A stretch of DNA of 64,000 nucleotides from Chrysochromulina tobinii (Eukaryota > Haptophyta > Prymnesiales > Chrysochromulinaceae), in assembly GCA_001275005.1 (NCBI GenBank), contig JWZX01003407.1:1-64000 (forward strand), written 5' to 3'. The notes beneath the pieces were generated by a model. That model was given only the letters and a program-made list of their open reading frames with translations, made no database searches and was not told the DNA's origin. Positions within the stretch are counted from its first letter, which is position 1, and each line of letters starts with the position of its first letter. Positions 31,448-41,333 of this stretch are shown here, in pieces. The translations under genes were made by a program, and so were the position numbers.

Positions 31448-33814
31448 ATGTCTTCGTCCTCGTCGACGCCTGCCACGCCGCCTTCTGCAACCGCAGTTCC
31501 TCCTCGACCACCACCGCCGACTGGTGGTCCGCGCCCTGGAGCTCAACCACCCGCAGTGGGTGGTGCAGCCATGCGGTCCACTGCTCCAGTGCCCCAAGGC
31601 ATGCCGCCGGCTGGAGCTCGCCCAATGATGCAGGGCGCACCTCCTCACGGACCCCGCCCGATGCCACACGGTATGCCACTTCCCGGCCAAGCACCGCTGC
31701 AACAGCCAAGGCCGCAAGGCATGCCGCCTCTTGGCACCCCGCGGCTAGTTCCGGGCGGCGCTCCGCCCCCGCCGCGCATCGGTGTGCCACCGCCAAGGCC
31801 AACTATGGCTCCTCCGGGTGGTGGTATGCCACCGCGCCCGCTGGCGGTTTCCGGCAACGGCACCGCCGGCACTCTCGCTCCCGGCGCATCCGCCGCTCCT
31901 GGCGCACCGCGCCCTCTCCCGCCTGGGCAGCGACCGGCACCTCCGGCACAGATGCCACAACCTATTCGACCCGGCGCTCCCCGGCCGATGGCGGCTCCCG
32001 GCACCAGCACCGCTGGCACTCTCGCTCCCGGCGCATCCGCCGCTCCTGGCGCACCGCGCCCTCTCCCGCCTGGGCAGCGACCGGCACCTCCGGCACAGAT
32101 GCCACAACCTATTCGGCCCGGCGCTCCCCGGCCGATGGCGGCTCCCGGCACCAGCACCGCTGGCTCTCTCGCTCCCGGCGCATCCGCCGCTGCTAGCGCT
32201 ACCGGTCTTCTCCCGCCTGGGCAGCGACCGGCGCCTCCGGCACAGATGCCACAACCTATGGGGCCCGTTTCCCACGGGGGCATCGGCGCGGCTGCTCTTC
32301 CAGGTGCGTCCGCGAGCGGTCTCGCGTCGTCCACCGCAGCGATAGCCGCGCAAGCGATCGCTTTCGACGACTTCGACGACGAGGCAGATGAGGGAGACGA
32401 GGCCGAGGATGGCTCAGAGCTCTCGCTGAGGATGGCAGATGGCACAGCCAAGCCAGCGGATGCCGCACGACTCGCACGGCTCGCACGCAAGGCCGAATCC
32501 GCGCGACTTGCGCGCCTGCGGCACAAGCAGTTCGTGCAAGAGAAGCAGTCCGAGGTGACCGCCCTTCAGCGGGAGGAGGACCAACTTTTGGCCGAGGAGG
32601 CGCCTGCCAGCATCGCCGCGCTCGCGGCCGTGCGCACCGAACTGCGCCGAGCGCTCACCGAGTCGCAGCTGCAGCTCCTCAGCACATGGCTCGGCGACAG
32701 CCCGGGGGGTGCTCCCATCGTGAGCATGTACCTGCAGCCTGGCGAGGGCTCCGCTTCGTCACCGCCACTACCACCTCTACCGCCCCTCGATGGCACCGAA
32801 GGCACGAGTCTGGCTCTTACCGGTTTTGCGGTGAGCTCCGCGGGCGGCTCGGCGGGCGCCTCCGCAGCACCGCCGCCACACGCATCGGGCAGCGCTGCCA
32901 TCGGCTCGGGAGCGACGCCGGCTGCCGCCACCAGCACAGGCGCTACTGGCGCAACCGGCGCGGCCGACAGCGGCGGTGGTGGCGGCGGCAGCAGTGGCGA
33001 CGGCCCAGCCAGCAGTCACTCCTGTGGTGGCATCGCTGTCGAGCGCGCTGATCTCTGGCCGCCGCAAGCAGCCTTTGCCGAGGCAGTACGAGTGGGCAGC
33101 GCACCGGGCCCCGATGACGGCGCTGGCGCCTGCGGAGGCAGTGTGCGCGGCGTTGCAAGCGGCTCTAAGGGCATGGGCCTCTCGGGTGGGCCACCGCGAC
33201 TTGGAGCGGCCGGTCTCGTCCACGCAACGCCGGAGTCGCTAGGCTGCGCGTCGTGGGCAGCGGCGGCGGCCATGGCGGCGGCGGCGGCGGCGGCAGCGGC
33301 AACCGCAGCGGCGAACTCGAGCGAGGCTCTCGAGGCCCACGCGGATTCCCGCGCAGGCGGCGGTGCTGTACGCAGCGCTGTGGACGGCGAGAGCGCGATG
33401 AGCGTGGACGGCACGAGCCATGGAGGGCATGTCAGGGCGGCGCGCACGCCCGGGGTGGGATGCGCCACCGAAGATGGCGCGTCCAGCGACGGGGTGACCG
33501 GATCCGCAGCTGCCGCGGGGGTCGCCTCTGGCAGCCGCGGCAGCAGCGGCGACGCTGGAATGCGGCATGCGTCACCCTCACTGTCTGCAGGCTCGCAGGA
33601 CGCGTCCTCCACGGGCCCTGAGGCCGAAGACTTTCTCAAGCAGGCGATCAACGACGCCATCTTCAGCAGCGCGACGGGTGGCGCTGGCGAAGATGACATG
33701 GCCGAGGCCGCACCGCTGCCCATCGATGCACCGGCGGCGGAGTCGTCTGCGACCGTCTTTACGCCACCAGCGGCGGCTGAAGGTCCGTCGGCCAAGCGAC
33801 GCCGCACTCGATAA
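31448..33814 (+). CDS. Large proline-rich bZIP transcription factor
   Basis: 788 aa from the ATG at 31448. The first 300 residues are Pro/Ala/Gly-rich, with a 49-residue tandem repeat. An acidic stretch (AFDDFDDEADEGDEAED) leads to a bZIP region at about 32450-32600: basic part RKAESARLARLRHKQ, then VTALQREEDQLLAEE and further leucine-spaced heptads. The usual bZIP pattern NxxSAxxSR/CR is recognisable, but the invariant Asn is Lys. The rest is low-complexity Gly/Ser/Ala, with a poly-Ala run from a GCG-rich tract near 33255-33310. Probably a nuclear DNA-binding regulator. TTCACAC lies at 31426-31432, 15 nt before the ATG. Confidence 0.72.
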   Translation: MSSSSSTPATPPSATAVPPRPPPPTGGPRPGAQPPAVGGAAMRSTAPVPQGMPPAGARPMMQGAPPHGPRPMPHGMPLPGQAPLQQPRPQGMPPLGTPRLVPGGAPPPPRIGVPPPRPTMAPPGGGMPPRPLAVSGNGTAGTLAPGASAAPGAPRPLPPGQRPAPPAQMPQPIRPGAPRPMAAPGTSTAGTLAPGASAAPGAPRPLPPGQRPAPPAQMPQPIRPGAPRPMAAPGTSTAGSLAPGASAAASATGLLPPGQRPAPPAQMPQPMGPVSHGGIGAAALPGASASGLASSTAAIAAQAIAFDDFDDEADEGDEAEDGSELSLRMADGTAKPADAARLARLARKAESARLARLRHKQFVQEKQSEVTALQREEDQLLAEEAPASIAALAAVRTELRRALTESQLQLLSTWLGDSPGGAPIVSMYLQPGEGSASSPPLPPLPPLDGTEGTSLALTGFAVSSAGGSAGASAAPPPHASGSAAIGSGATPAAATSTGATGATGAADSGGGGGGSSGDGPASSHSCGGIAVERADLWPPQAAFAEAVRVGSAPGPDDGAGACGGSVRGVASGSKGMGLSGGPPRLGAAGLVHATPESLGCASWAAAAAMAAAAAAAAATAAANSSEALEAHADSRAGGGAVRSAVDGESAMSVDGTSHGGHVRAARTPGVGCATEDGASSDGVTGSAAAAGVASGSRGSSGDAGMRHASPSLSAGSQDASSTGPEAEDFLKQAINDAIFSSATGGAGEDDMAEAAPLPIDAPAAESSATVFTPPAAAEGPSAKRRRTR
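31868..32265. repeat. 147-bp tandem repeat in the bZIP gene
   Basis: Copies start at 31868, 32015 and 32162, spaced exactly 147 bp, encoding a 49-residue unit that begins GTLAPGASAAPGAPRPLPPG. The first two copies are nearly identical; the third diverges toward its end. Confidence 0.95.
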
Positions 33815-34112
33815 TCTGTACATGTAAGTGAGTGCTTCTCCGCGCTACTCCGGCTGGCGTACATGTACCTACGCAAAAAAGCCGCAATGCCGGCCCTGCG
33901 TCCCCGCCTCCCCCCCTCTCGAGGCCCGGCAGCGACCAGCGTCGCGCGCCGGGGTCCCGTACGGTATAACAGAGTCGAGACACTCACACTGACTTTCACT
34001 TCATTTTCTACATGTAATCAGATTTGAGAATACTTGTGAACACGGTCGCCCCCATTTCGGATAAATTGGAACCTTCACACCATGGCGAGAGGCGTTTGGG
34101 ATTGACTTTTCA
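33815..34112. promoter_or_regulatory. Intergenic with three TACATGTA palindromes
   Basis: TACATGTA occurs at 33819-33826 (five bases after the bZIP stop), 33860-33867 and 34009-34016. TTCACAC at 34074-34080 precedes the next ATG by 32 nt. Confidence 0.55.
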
Positions 34113-35651
34113 ATGGTCGTCCATGGTCCACAAAACGGTCCACAAATGCTCCACACACATCCGATGCCTGCGGCTTTGAGGACCGACTTTCAGAAAACGC
34201 GGTACATCCCACCGCATGTCAAGCATGATGAGTACGTGCAGTTGCTCCATGCGAAATACGAGGCGAAGAAGAACACACCTGAAGTGCGGCGACAGGAACG
34301 TGATTCAGTAGCACAGCGCTACGCGCCGCGTGTGGCAGAGGAGGATGAGCCCACTCTTTCGAGGAAAGTCCCACTCACGTTACGAATGAGCGTACCCACG
34401 GAAAACAATCCTGCCAACGTACCACTTCCCAATCGGGAGGCTGGAAAACTTCACTCGGCTATGCGAATTCTTGCTCGTCAGATGCTGCGTGAGCATGGGC
34501 GCGATTCACCGCTTCGGCGCCCACTGACGGATTGCGATGGCGTCTTCAAACGCCCATCGTTTGGAACGGCTTCAACATCGGCAGCTCAGCTGCGTAGTGG
34601 CACTTGCGCCGCAGGGCACAGCTCTCACACCCTACCTGCAGCATGCCTTTGTATGGAACTCGCAAACAGCGAGACGAGCGCTAAGGGAGCTGCTTCATCC
34701 CACCGGAACTCTTGGTGGGCGCGTTGTTTGCCAGTGGAGGTTGCGCAGTGCCTCTTCTCAGCCGGCAGGATGCACCTCAATTCCGGTCAATATGCGAATG
34801 TAAGGGATGTCTGCCAGTCTGTGCAGGATCGTCACGCAGCACTCCGGGCACAGGTTCAATCCAACGAGCTGCCAGCTCATAGCGTCTCGCACACGGTCGC
34901 GTCACGCGGCTCGACTGTGGCGGCGCCTTTGGCCGTGCAGGCTCTGCAGCTTTTGCACGGGCACCATGCGACAGGTCATGGCGGTTGCGTGTTGGGCACT
35001 GCCGAAGTGATCGCCGCCTCCAGAGCCGCCGATGTAATCACCGCTGTCGGTGATGTTGATAAGACTACCGCCACCGGCGCTGGCTCCAGCCGCATGGGGA
35101 ACATCAACGCCGCTACGAGATCCTCCGATGTGCATGCGGAGGCTCTTGCTTCTTCGCCTCTGCCCCTTATGCCCTCCAGGGATCAGCCGTTTCAAGTGCC
35201 GCCCGACGTGCCTTCGAAGGCTGATTCAGTCGAGCATCCACCCGCAGGCGCGGCGCCCCCGCTCGTTGCCTCTTTAGCAGGCTTGTCAGCGAGCGTCTCG
35301 ACCAAGGCGCCGCCCCCGTTGGGCACCTCCGAGGCGGCTGCCGGCACCTCCGAGGCGGCTGCGACCCACCTTCGCAATCGGGCGCCGCTGCATGAGCGGG
35401 GTCGGCTGCCTGCGCCGCCGCCATCGCGGCTGCCTGCGTTTGTCGGTGACTACGGCCACCCGCCAGCGACGAGCACCCCCAAGCTGAGGACGAGCCCGGC
35501 GCCAGGCTCGTCGAGTGAGCGTGAAAAGAAGCGCCTTGGAGCCAGCGAGGACGTGCCCACGACCGTTCGGCAGGAGTCGGCACCCGATTCATTTGTGCTG
35601 CAGTACCGCGAGGACCGGCGCAATGGGCCAGCGCTTGCCGGCTGGAAGTAA
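34113..35651 (+). CDS. Unrecognised protein, N-terminal half charged, C-terminal half disordered
   Basis: 512 aa. I do not recognise a family. The N-terminus (TDFQKTRYIPPHVKHDEY, then a charged helix EAKKNTPEVRRQERDSVAQRY) looks conserved-protein-like. The rest is Ala/Ser/Pro-rich and probably disordered, with a small repeat GTSEAAA. The start is supported by a TTCACAC motif 32 nt upstream and by the absence of a better ATG. Confidence 0.6.
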   Translation: MVVHGPQNGPQMLHTHPMPAALRTDFQKTRYIPPHVKHDEYVQLLHAKYEAKKNTPEVRRQERDSVAQRYAPRVAEEDEPTLSRKVPLTLRMSVPTENNPANVPLPNREAGKLHSAMRILARQMLREHGRDSPLRRPLTDCDGVFKRPSFGTASTSAAQLRSGTCAAGHSSHTLPAACLCMELANSETSAKGAASSHRNSWWARCLPVEVAQCLFSAGRMHLNSGQYANVRDVCQSVQDRHAALRAQVQSNELPAHSVSHTVASRGSTVAAPLAVQALQLLHGHHATGHGGCVLGTAEVIAASRAADVITAVGDVDKTTATGAGSSRMGNINAATRSSDVHAEALASSPLPLMPSRDQPFQVPPDVPSKADSVEHPPAGAAPPLVASLAGLSASVSTKAPPPLGTSEAAAGTSEAAATHLRNRAPLHERGRLPAPPPSRLPAFVGDYGHPPATSTPKLRTSPAPGSSSEREKKRLGASEDVPTTVRQESAPDSFVLQYREDRRNGPALAGWK

Positions 35652-35972
35652 CATGTATTGGTGGCCACGCTCATCCGTCAGCGCCGCGGGCAACGCGAAC
35701 CAAACGCCGCGTCACCGTGTCCCACCTTTCTCAACTTCTGTCGTTCCCTTATCTTCTCAAGCCTCCGCTCCGTTGCCTCACTGTGTGTTCCCTAGAAGAT
35801 CACGTGCTAGACTATGTTACAAGTGGCGAGAGTGCTCTGTTCGTCTAAATGAAGTGTGTACGCTAAGACAGTGCACATGCATCGTGAATTATCAACGCAT
35901 GTGGACAACACGAGACCACTTCACTTACCCGTTGCAGCGGGAACGGAAGGTAGGCACGGCGTCGTCCGTCGT
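35652..35972. other. Convergent intergenic region
   Basis: 3' flanks of two converging genes. ACATGTAT begins three bases after the stop of the upstream gene. No gene recognised. Confidence 0.45.
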
Positions 35973-36314
35973 TCAAACCACCAACGTGTGAGATACGACC
36001 CAAGTCAAGAAGAAGAGGCCTATTGCAGCAGGGAATCCCTCCCGTATCACATCCGCCCGCTCGTCATAGACCAAGCGGTCTGCAATTGGGTCCGATGCAA
36101 ATCTCAAGGCCACAAACGCACTGCTCAGCATGACAGCAAAGAATGTCAGAATCGGATTCCAACCAGTAGCGCCCATCAACCCGAACGTACAGCCGCACAG
36201 CGCCGCTGCCAACTGCCTGCCCCAATGCGAGATGGTGCGCAGCGGCAGGGCTGTCTGTTTGGTCTCCATGTTTGCGTGGAACGCCACCGCGGCGCTTTTA
36301 TTTTCCTCGTTCAT
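35973..36314 (-). CDS. EMC6/RAB5IF-family small membrane protein
   Basis: 113 aa from the ATG at 36314. It has three hydrophobic segments: one around LAAALCGCTFGLMGATGW, one around ILTFFAVMLSSAFVAL, and one in the C-terminal EGFPAAIGLFFLTWVVSHTLV. This is the Rab5-interacting/EMC6 fold: a TM hairpin around a G-x-x-G-W/L turn and a final EGFxxAxxLFxLTWIxxxT helix. The C-terminal helix looks closer to RAB5IF than to EMC6. Such proteins act in ER membrane-protein insertion or folding. The frame stays open far upstream across the antisense strand of DXS, but only the last 113 residues look like a protein. Confidence 0.72.
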   Translation of the reverse strand: MNEENKSAAVAFHANMETKQTALPLRTISHWGRQLAAALCGCTFGLMGATGWNPILTFFAVMLSSAFVALRFASDPIADRLVYDERADVIREGFPAAIGLFFLTWVVSHTLVV

Positions 36315-36440
36315 GCGTCTCTGCAAGGTTCCGAAAGATGACGAAGATGACCGGCGACTTTTCGCAGCTGGCGAAAACCGAAACGCCGCCGCGACCACAG
36401 AAATCTCGCAATTCTGGTCGAGCTTCTGTGTGGCTCGCGA
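36315..36440. promoter_or_regulatory. Divergent promoter, EMC6-like / DXS
   Basis: 126 bp between start codons. No TTCACAC or TACATGTA was found here. Confidence 0.4.
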
Positions 36441-38618
36441 ATGAAGCTCTCCGTTTTCGTGTGCTCTGCTGTCGGCGTGGCCACGGGACTGCACGCGGAG
36501 CCGGCTCTGCTGCATGGCAGCGCACAACGGCCAGCACCCTCGGTGCTCTTGATGCAGCAGCAGCCCGTTCCGGGCCCGTATGCTGGCCCCCGCACCACGC
36601 CGTTGCTCGATTCGGTGCAGATCCCAGCGGACATTAAGGGATTCACGATTGCGGAGCTCAAACAGCTGTCCAACGAGCTCCGGTGGGAAACGATCAATGC
36701 CGTGTCCAAGACCGGCGGCCACCTCGGCTCCTCGCTCGGCGTGGTGGAGCTCACAGTCGCATTGCACTATGTTTTCAACACGCCCGAAGACCCCATCATC
36801 TTTGACGTGAGCCATCAAGTTTACCCGCACAAGATCCTCACGGGTCGGCGGGACCGTATGCACACGCTGCGCCAGGCGGGTGGCCTCTCCGGTTTCGCCA
36901 AGCGCTCCGAGTCCGAGTACGACGTCTTTGGCGCTGGCCACTCGACAACGTCTATCTCGGCGGCGCTCGGCATGGCTGTCGCTTTCGACCTGCAGGGGCG
37001 GCAACGGAACTCGGTGGCAATCATCGGCGACGGCGCGATCACGGGTGGCATGGCGTACGAGGCCATGAACAACGCAGCCTACCTCAACTCGCGCGTGATC
37101 GTCGTGTACAATGACAACGGGCAGGTCTCGCTGCCCACGGGTGAGCCTTCGGCGGGAGGCACTGGCCCCGCGGGCTCCCTTTCGGCGTACACGACGCGTC
37201 TCATAGCGTCCAAGCCGTTCCAAACCTTCCGTGACACGGCCAAGACGATCAACAAGCTCTTCCCCGCCGAGATCCAGCAGGCGAACGCCAAGATTGACGA
37301 GTACGCGCGCGGGATGGTCACCGGCGGAACGCTCTTCGAGGAGCTCGGCTTCTATTACATCGGCCCCGTCGACGGGCACGACCTCGACAACCTCGTGCCC
37401 ATCCTCGAGAACATCCGCGATCGGGAGGGCTCGCAGCCCGTGCTGCTCCACGTCAAGACCGACAAGGGCAAGGGCTATCCGCCCGCCGAGGCCGCCTCGG
37501 ACAAGTACCACGGCGTGCCCAAGTTCGACGTCGCCTCGGGCAAGAAATACGTGTCGCCCGAGAAGACGCCCTCGTACACGGCCGTCTTTGCCGACACGCT
37601 CGTCGACATTGCCGCGACCGACCGCTCGGTCGTGGCCATCACGGCCGCCATGCCCGGCGGCACGGGCATCGACAAGTTTGGCAAGCGCTTCCCCAAGCGC
37701 ACGTTCGATGTCGGCATCGCCGAGCAGCATGCAGTCACCTTCGCTGCGGGCATGGCCGTCGAAGGCCTCAAGCCCTTCTGCGCCATCTACTCGACGTTCA
37801 TGCAGCGCGCGTACGACCAGATCATTCATGACGTCGCCATCCAGAAGCTGCCCGTGCGCATGATTCTCGACCGCGCCGGGCTCGTTGGCAACGACGGCCC
37901 GACGCACCATGGCAGCTTCGACCTCTCGTACCTGGGCTGCATACCGGGCATCGTCATTTGCGCGCCCTCGGACGAGGTGGAGCTGCGTAACATGGTGCAG
38001 ACCGTGTACACCCTTGACAACATCCCTTCCGCGCTGCGCTTCCCCCGTGGCTCCGCGCTCGGAATCGAGAAGCTCAACGACCTCTTCGGCTACGACCTTG
38101 ACGAGATCCCGAAGAAGGGAACCGTGCTCCCTGTGGGCAAGGGGCGCATCGTCCGTCAGGCGGCGGAGAAGGCGAGCTCGAAGGTGTGCTTCTTGACCAT
38201 CGGCACTCGGCTCGCGCCGGCGGTGGAGGCCGCACGCCGGCTCGAAGCGAGCGACCCGAGCGTGGGTGTGACCGTGGCCGACGCGCGCTGGATGAAGCCC
38301 CTCGACACCGAGCTCATCGACAAGCTCGCAAAGGAACACGACGTGCTCATCACGGTCGAGGAGAACGCGATCGGTGGTTTCGGCGACCACGTGCTACACT
38401 ACCTCGCCCTCTCGGGCGCACTCGACCAGGGGACGGTCAAGGTGCGCCCGATGGTGCTGCCCGACAAGTACATCGAGGCGGCCAACCAGTCAGAGCAGTA
38501 CGAGGAGGCGGGACTGACCTCCGAGTACATCGAGAACACGGCGCGCACCCTGCTTGGCAAGAGCCCCTTGCAGAAGCAAGCGGTTCGTAAGCAGAATGAG
38601 GACCCGACCATCGCGTAA
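36441..38618 (+). CDS. DXS: 1-deoxy-D-xylulose-5-phosphate synthase (MEP pathway)
   Basis: 725 aa, single exon. It condenses pyruvate with glyceraldehyde 3-phosphate to DXP, the first step of plastid isoprenoid synthesis. The N-terminus (MKLSVFVCSAVGVATGLHAEP) is a signal-peptide-like helix followed by a Pro/Gln-rich linker, consistent with a bipartite plastid presequence. The mature part starts near residue 55. Visible motifs: KTGGHLGSSLGVVELTVALH, HKILTGRRD, the thiamine-diphosphate motif GDGAITGG...NDN (residues 196-225), GPVDGHD, the transketolase-type GIAEQHAVTFAAGMA, the Arg-containing RGSALG segment and a C-terminal ENAIGGFGDHV. A small change is DVSHQVYPH where bacterial DXS has DVGHQxYPH. 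Confidence 0.97.
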   Translation: MKLSVFVCSAVGVATGLHAEPALLHGSAQRPAPSVLLMQQQPVPGPYAGPRTTPLLDSVQIPADIKGFTIAELKQLSNELRWETINAVSKTGGHLGSSLGVVELTVALHYVFNTPEDPIIFDVSHQVYPHKILTGRRDRMHTLRQAGGLSGFAKRSESEYDVFGAGHSTTSISAALGMAVAFDLQGRQRNSVAIIGDGAITGGMAYEAMNNAAYLNSRVIVVYNDNGQVSLPTGEPSAGGTGPAGSLSAYTTRLIASKPFQTFRDTAKTINKLFPAEIQQANAKIDEYARGMVTGGTLFEELGFYYIGPVDGHDLDNLVPILENIRDREGSQPVLLHVKTDKGKGYPPAEAASDKYHGVPKFDVASGKKYVSPEKTPSYTAVFADTLVDIAATDRSVVAITAAMPGGTGIDKFGKRFPKRTFDVGIAEQHAVTFAAGMAVEGLKPFCAIYSTFMQRAYDQIIHDVAIQKLPVRMILDRAGLVGNDGPTHHGSFDLSYLGCIPGIVICAPSDEVELRNMVQTVYTLDNIPSALRFPRGSALGIEKLNDLFGYDLDEIPKKGTVLPVGKGRIVRQAAEKASSKVCFLTIGTRLAPAVEAARRLEASDPSVGVTVADARWMKPLDTELIDKLAKEHDVLITVEENAIGGFGDHVLHYLALSGALDQGTVKVRPMVLPDKYIEAANQSEQYEEAGLTSEYIENTARTLLGKSPLQKQAVRKQNEDPTIA

Positions 38619-39023
38619 GGGAAGATGGGCTCGGTGGGCGGGATGAACCGTGTATAAACACGGTACACGCTAGCGTGAGGCACAGAGGCTGATAATACAT
38701 GTCGCATGACGCAGGTATCCGTGCGTTGCGTGCCGTCACAGATCGTGTGAGAGCAGGCACAGAGGCGGAAGGTCTCGCGCGAGGCTCGCAAAAGCACTGT
38801 ATTGAGAGACTTCGTTCCCCTTCCGACCGGCTCCCGCAAACAAGCTGAGGGGCTTCGTGCGTGTGAACCAGACACCACCGAATTCGAGCGCGGGTGGACC
38901 GCGACGAAACTGACGAGCCTGACTGTGTCCTTCTGCGGCACCGAAATCGAAACTCCGGTCGGTGACGACGTGGTCCGTCGCGCCGACTCCCAGTTCCTCT
39001 ATCAGGAGAGCCGACGACGCGCG
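38619..39023. other. Intergenic upstream of AATF
   Basis: The AATF frame stays open back to 38802 without an ATG before 39024, so a spliced or non-ATG upstream extension cannot be excluded. No other gene recognised. Confidence 0.4.
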
Positions 39024-40529
39024 ATGCCGAAAAGGAAATCGCTCGCGGATGAGATTGCTTCGTTTATGGATACTCGTCCAAGCGATGGTCTGGACGAGGA
39101 CTTCAATGAGGACGAGCAGCGTGATGATTTGCTAGCTCCGGACGATGTTGCAGCCATGGGTCAGCGGCGCATGCGGGCACAGGGAATAGACCTGAGCGGA
39201 ACGGGAAGCAAGTATGCTGGCCGTGTGACCTCGCGTGCAGTGCTGGAGTCGCGCAAGCGGCTGCGCGCGCCGGGAGCTGCTGCTGCTGCTCCTGAGGATG
39301 GCGAGGCGGAGGAGGACAACGACAACGTCGATGAGGAGGAGGAAGAAGAGGACGAGGCATCAGACCAACATGATGACGGCAGCGAAGAAGATGACGAGGA
39401 CGACGAAGACACTGGGCGCATTGATGACAAGGATGACAAGGGCGACGGTGCGGGCGAGGGGAACGCGCTCTACTCTGAGTGGAAGGACATGCAAGCTCAG
39501 GAGTCAGAGCTTCTCTCGCAGCTCAAGGAGTCGCAGGCTGACGAGATGGAACGCGCACGGCAGGTCGGTCGACAGCACACGGCATGCCTGCAGTTGCTGC
39601 AGGTACGGATCAAGCTGCAGCCCGCACTGACCGCAGCGGCGCGCTGGCCGGTGGCTTTGGCGCCTCCACTTAAGGGCTTATGGGGAGCGACGGTACCGTT
39701 GACGAGGGCAGCCAAGGCGTCTACAGTGGCGTCGGCGGCGCTGCTGAAAGACCTGTGCACGCTACAGCTGTCACTAGCGAGTAGCATGCCCGAGCTGGCG
39801 GGGCCAAAAGGTCACGGTGGTGCTCGCTCGGCCTCCTTGAGCGCATCTTCTCTCGATGAGTTGGGCACCGATGCAGACCGGTGGTGGAGAACTCTAGAGG
39901 CGGCGGACGCTCGGCTGCGCCCGTGGATCGAGAGCAGTGTGGACGAGCTCTCGGCCGAGGCCAGCGTTGCCGGAGGGGCGGCACGAGGCAGCGCGGCCAC
40001 CACCTTCAAGGCAGTGCGCCAAGGACCCCTCATTCAGTGTGAACACTTGCTGGCACAGATGCCGCGAGGGACGGAGGCGCGCGACCGTGCTTGTCACCAA
40101 TCGTCGCAACGCGTCCTAGGCACGGAGCGGCAACCTGGCAAAGTTGACGGCGAGTCGGAGCCAGTGACAGGAGAGCTGTACGACGACAGCCTATTCTACC
40201 ACTCGCTGCTCAAAGAGCTTCTCGACACAGGGAGCGCAAGGGGTGTCCCAGGCAGTGCTCCGAAGCTCAAGCACACGAAACGGCCTACCAACAACCGGCA
40301 GAGCAAAGGGCGCAAGCTCTCGTATGAGCCCCAGCCCAAGCTGCTGAACTTTATGTTCCCAGAGATTCCAGAGCGAACCATCGTCCTCGCGGAGCTCTTC
40401 GCCTCCGTCTTTGGCCAGCATGTGGCACCACCATCCTCGAGCATCAGCAGCGCCGAGCCAGCGCCTCCCATGGCAGGTGCTGCCGATGGGGAGCTGGACG
40501 TGAGCAAGCTCTTCTCCGCCATAAAGTGA
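39024..40529 (+). CDS. AATF: AATF/Bfr2 ribosome-biogenesis protein
   Basis: 501 aa from the ATG at 39024 (MPKRKSLADEIASF). After an acidic Asp/Glu-rich stretch comes the AATF/Bfr2 domain (EWKDMQAQESELLSQLKE..., RIKLQPALTAAARWP) and a C-terminal block DDSLFYHSLLKELLDTGSA, then LLNFMFPEIPERTIVLAELFASVFG, the order known for AATF/Traube and yeast Bfr2. In yeast it belongs to the early 40S processing particle in the nucleolus. Confidence 0.88.
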   Translation: MPKRKSLADEIASFMDTRPSDGLDEDFNEDEQRDDLLAPDDVAAMGQRRMRAQGIDLSGTGSKYAGRVTSRAVLESRKRLRAPGAAAAAPEDGEAEEDNDNVDEEEEEEDEASDQHDDGSEEDDEDDEDTGRIDDKDDKGDGAGEGNALYSEWKDMQAQESELLSQLKESQADEMERARQVGRQHTACLQLLQVRIKLQPALTAAARWPVALAPPLKGLWGATVPLTRAAKASTVASAALLKDLCTLQLSLASSMPELAGPKGHGGARSASLSASSLDELGTDADRWWRTLEAADARLRPWIESSVDELSAEASVAGGAARGSAATTFKAVRQGPLIQCEHLLAQMPRGTEARDRACHQSSQRVLGTERQPGKVDGESEPVTGELYDDSLFYHSLLKELLDTGSARGVPGSAPKLKHTKRPTNNRQSKGRKLSYEPQPKLLNFMFPEIPERTIVLAELFASVFGQHVAPPSSSISSAEPAPPMAGAADGELDVSKLFSAIK

Positions 40530-41333
40530 GGCGTGTGGGCAATAATCTATGGCCGTATCGCACGGGAGTGCGTAGATTAGAACCCCCGCCACATGGTGCA
40601 ATGCTGCAAACGTCCCCGTCGAAAACGGCCCGCGTGCGACTGCGAGATGGGACGCTGCTTATGGCGGTCGCCGCGTGCGCGCGCGGCTCCGAGCGCCGAT
40701 CCGGATGAATCTTGCTAATGGAATGAATCCCCGGACCGGCCGGACGTCGATGAGTTAACGTCGGTCTATACTTTTTACGGTATCGGGTGTGTACCGGTAC
40801 CGGTTGCGGGTTGGCGTTCGGTACACGCGTAGGTATATAGAACGCGAATTGCGAACTACCACGTACGCTAGACCCTTAGTGCGAGACGAGAGACGCGCCG
40901 GACGAGAGGCGTCCAGTAGCGACCGCAGTCACGCGTATCGTACCGCCAAGGGGCCAAAGTGCAAAGACGGATCGGACCATGTGTACCGACCCCGCGACCG
41001 GCGCGCGACCGCGACCGCGTCGGCAGCTCCGCCGGACCGCCGCGCTACCACTCGATCCGAGTTATCGCTTCGCTCGCCAGCGCCCACACCACGGCCACAA
41101 GTGCACGCCCTCCCCGACCACGTGGTCACGCAAACCGTCTTGCAAAGCCGCCAGGGCCCCTATCCGCTTGCGATGCATTCGCACTTAGCCTTGCCGTGCT
41201 CAGCGAGGCTCGCTCCATCGCTGGCGCCCCCTCGTCTCACACTCACACGCGCACGCAAGAACCTCGGCGGCGAGTCGCAGGGCCAGAGAGACGTTCATCA
41301 CGATCTCAATGATCTCCGGGCTGCTGCGACGCA
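40530..41333. other. Convergent intergenic region
   Basis: 800 bp between the ends of AATF and FadE. There is a GGTACCGGTACCGG-like repeat near 40790. No gene, tRNA or repeat family identified. Confidence 0.5.

Noticed and set aside
36315-38390. Long open frame antisense to DXS, continuous with the EMC6-like gene
   Set aside because: The sequence has the codon-shadow look of high-GC antisense DNA, and DXS on the other strand is unmistakable. Only the last 113 codons, starting at the ATG at 36314, resemble a real protein.
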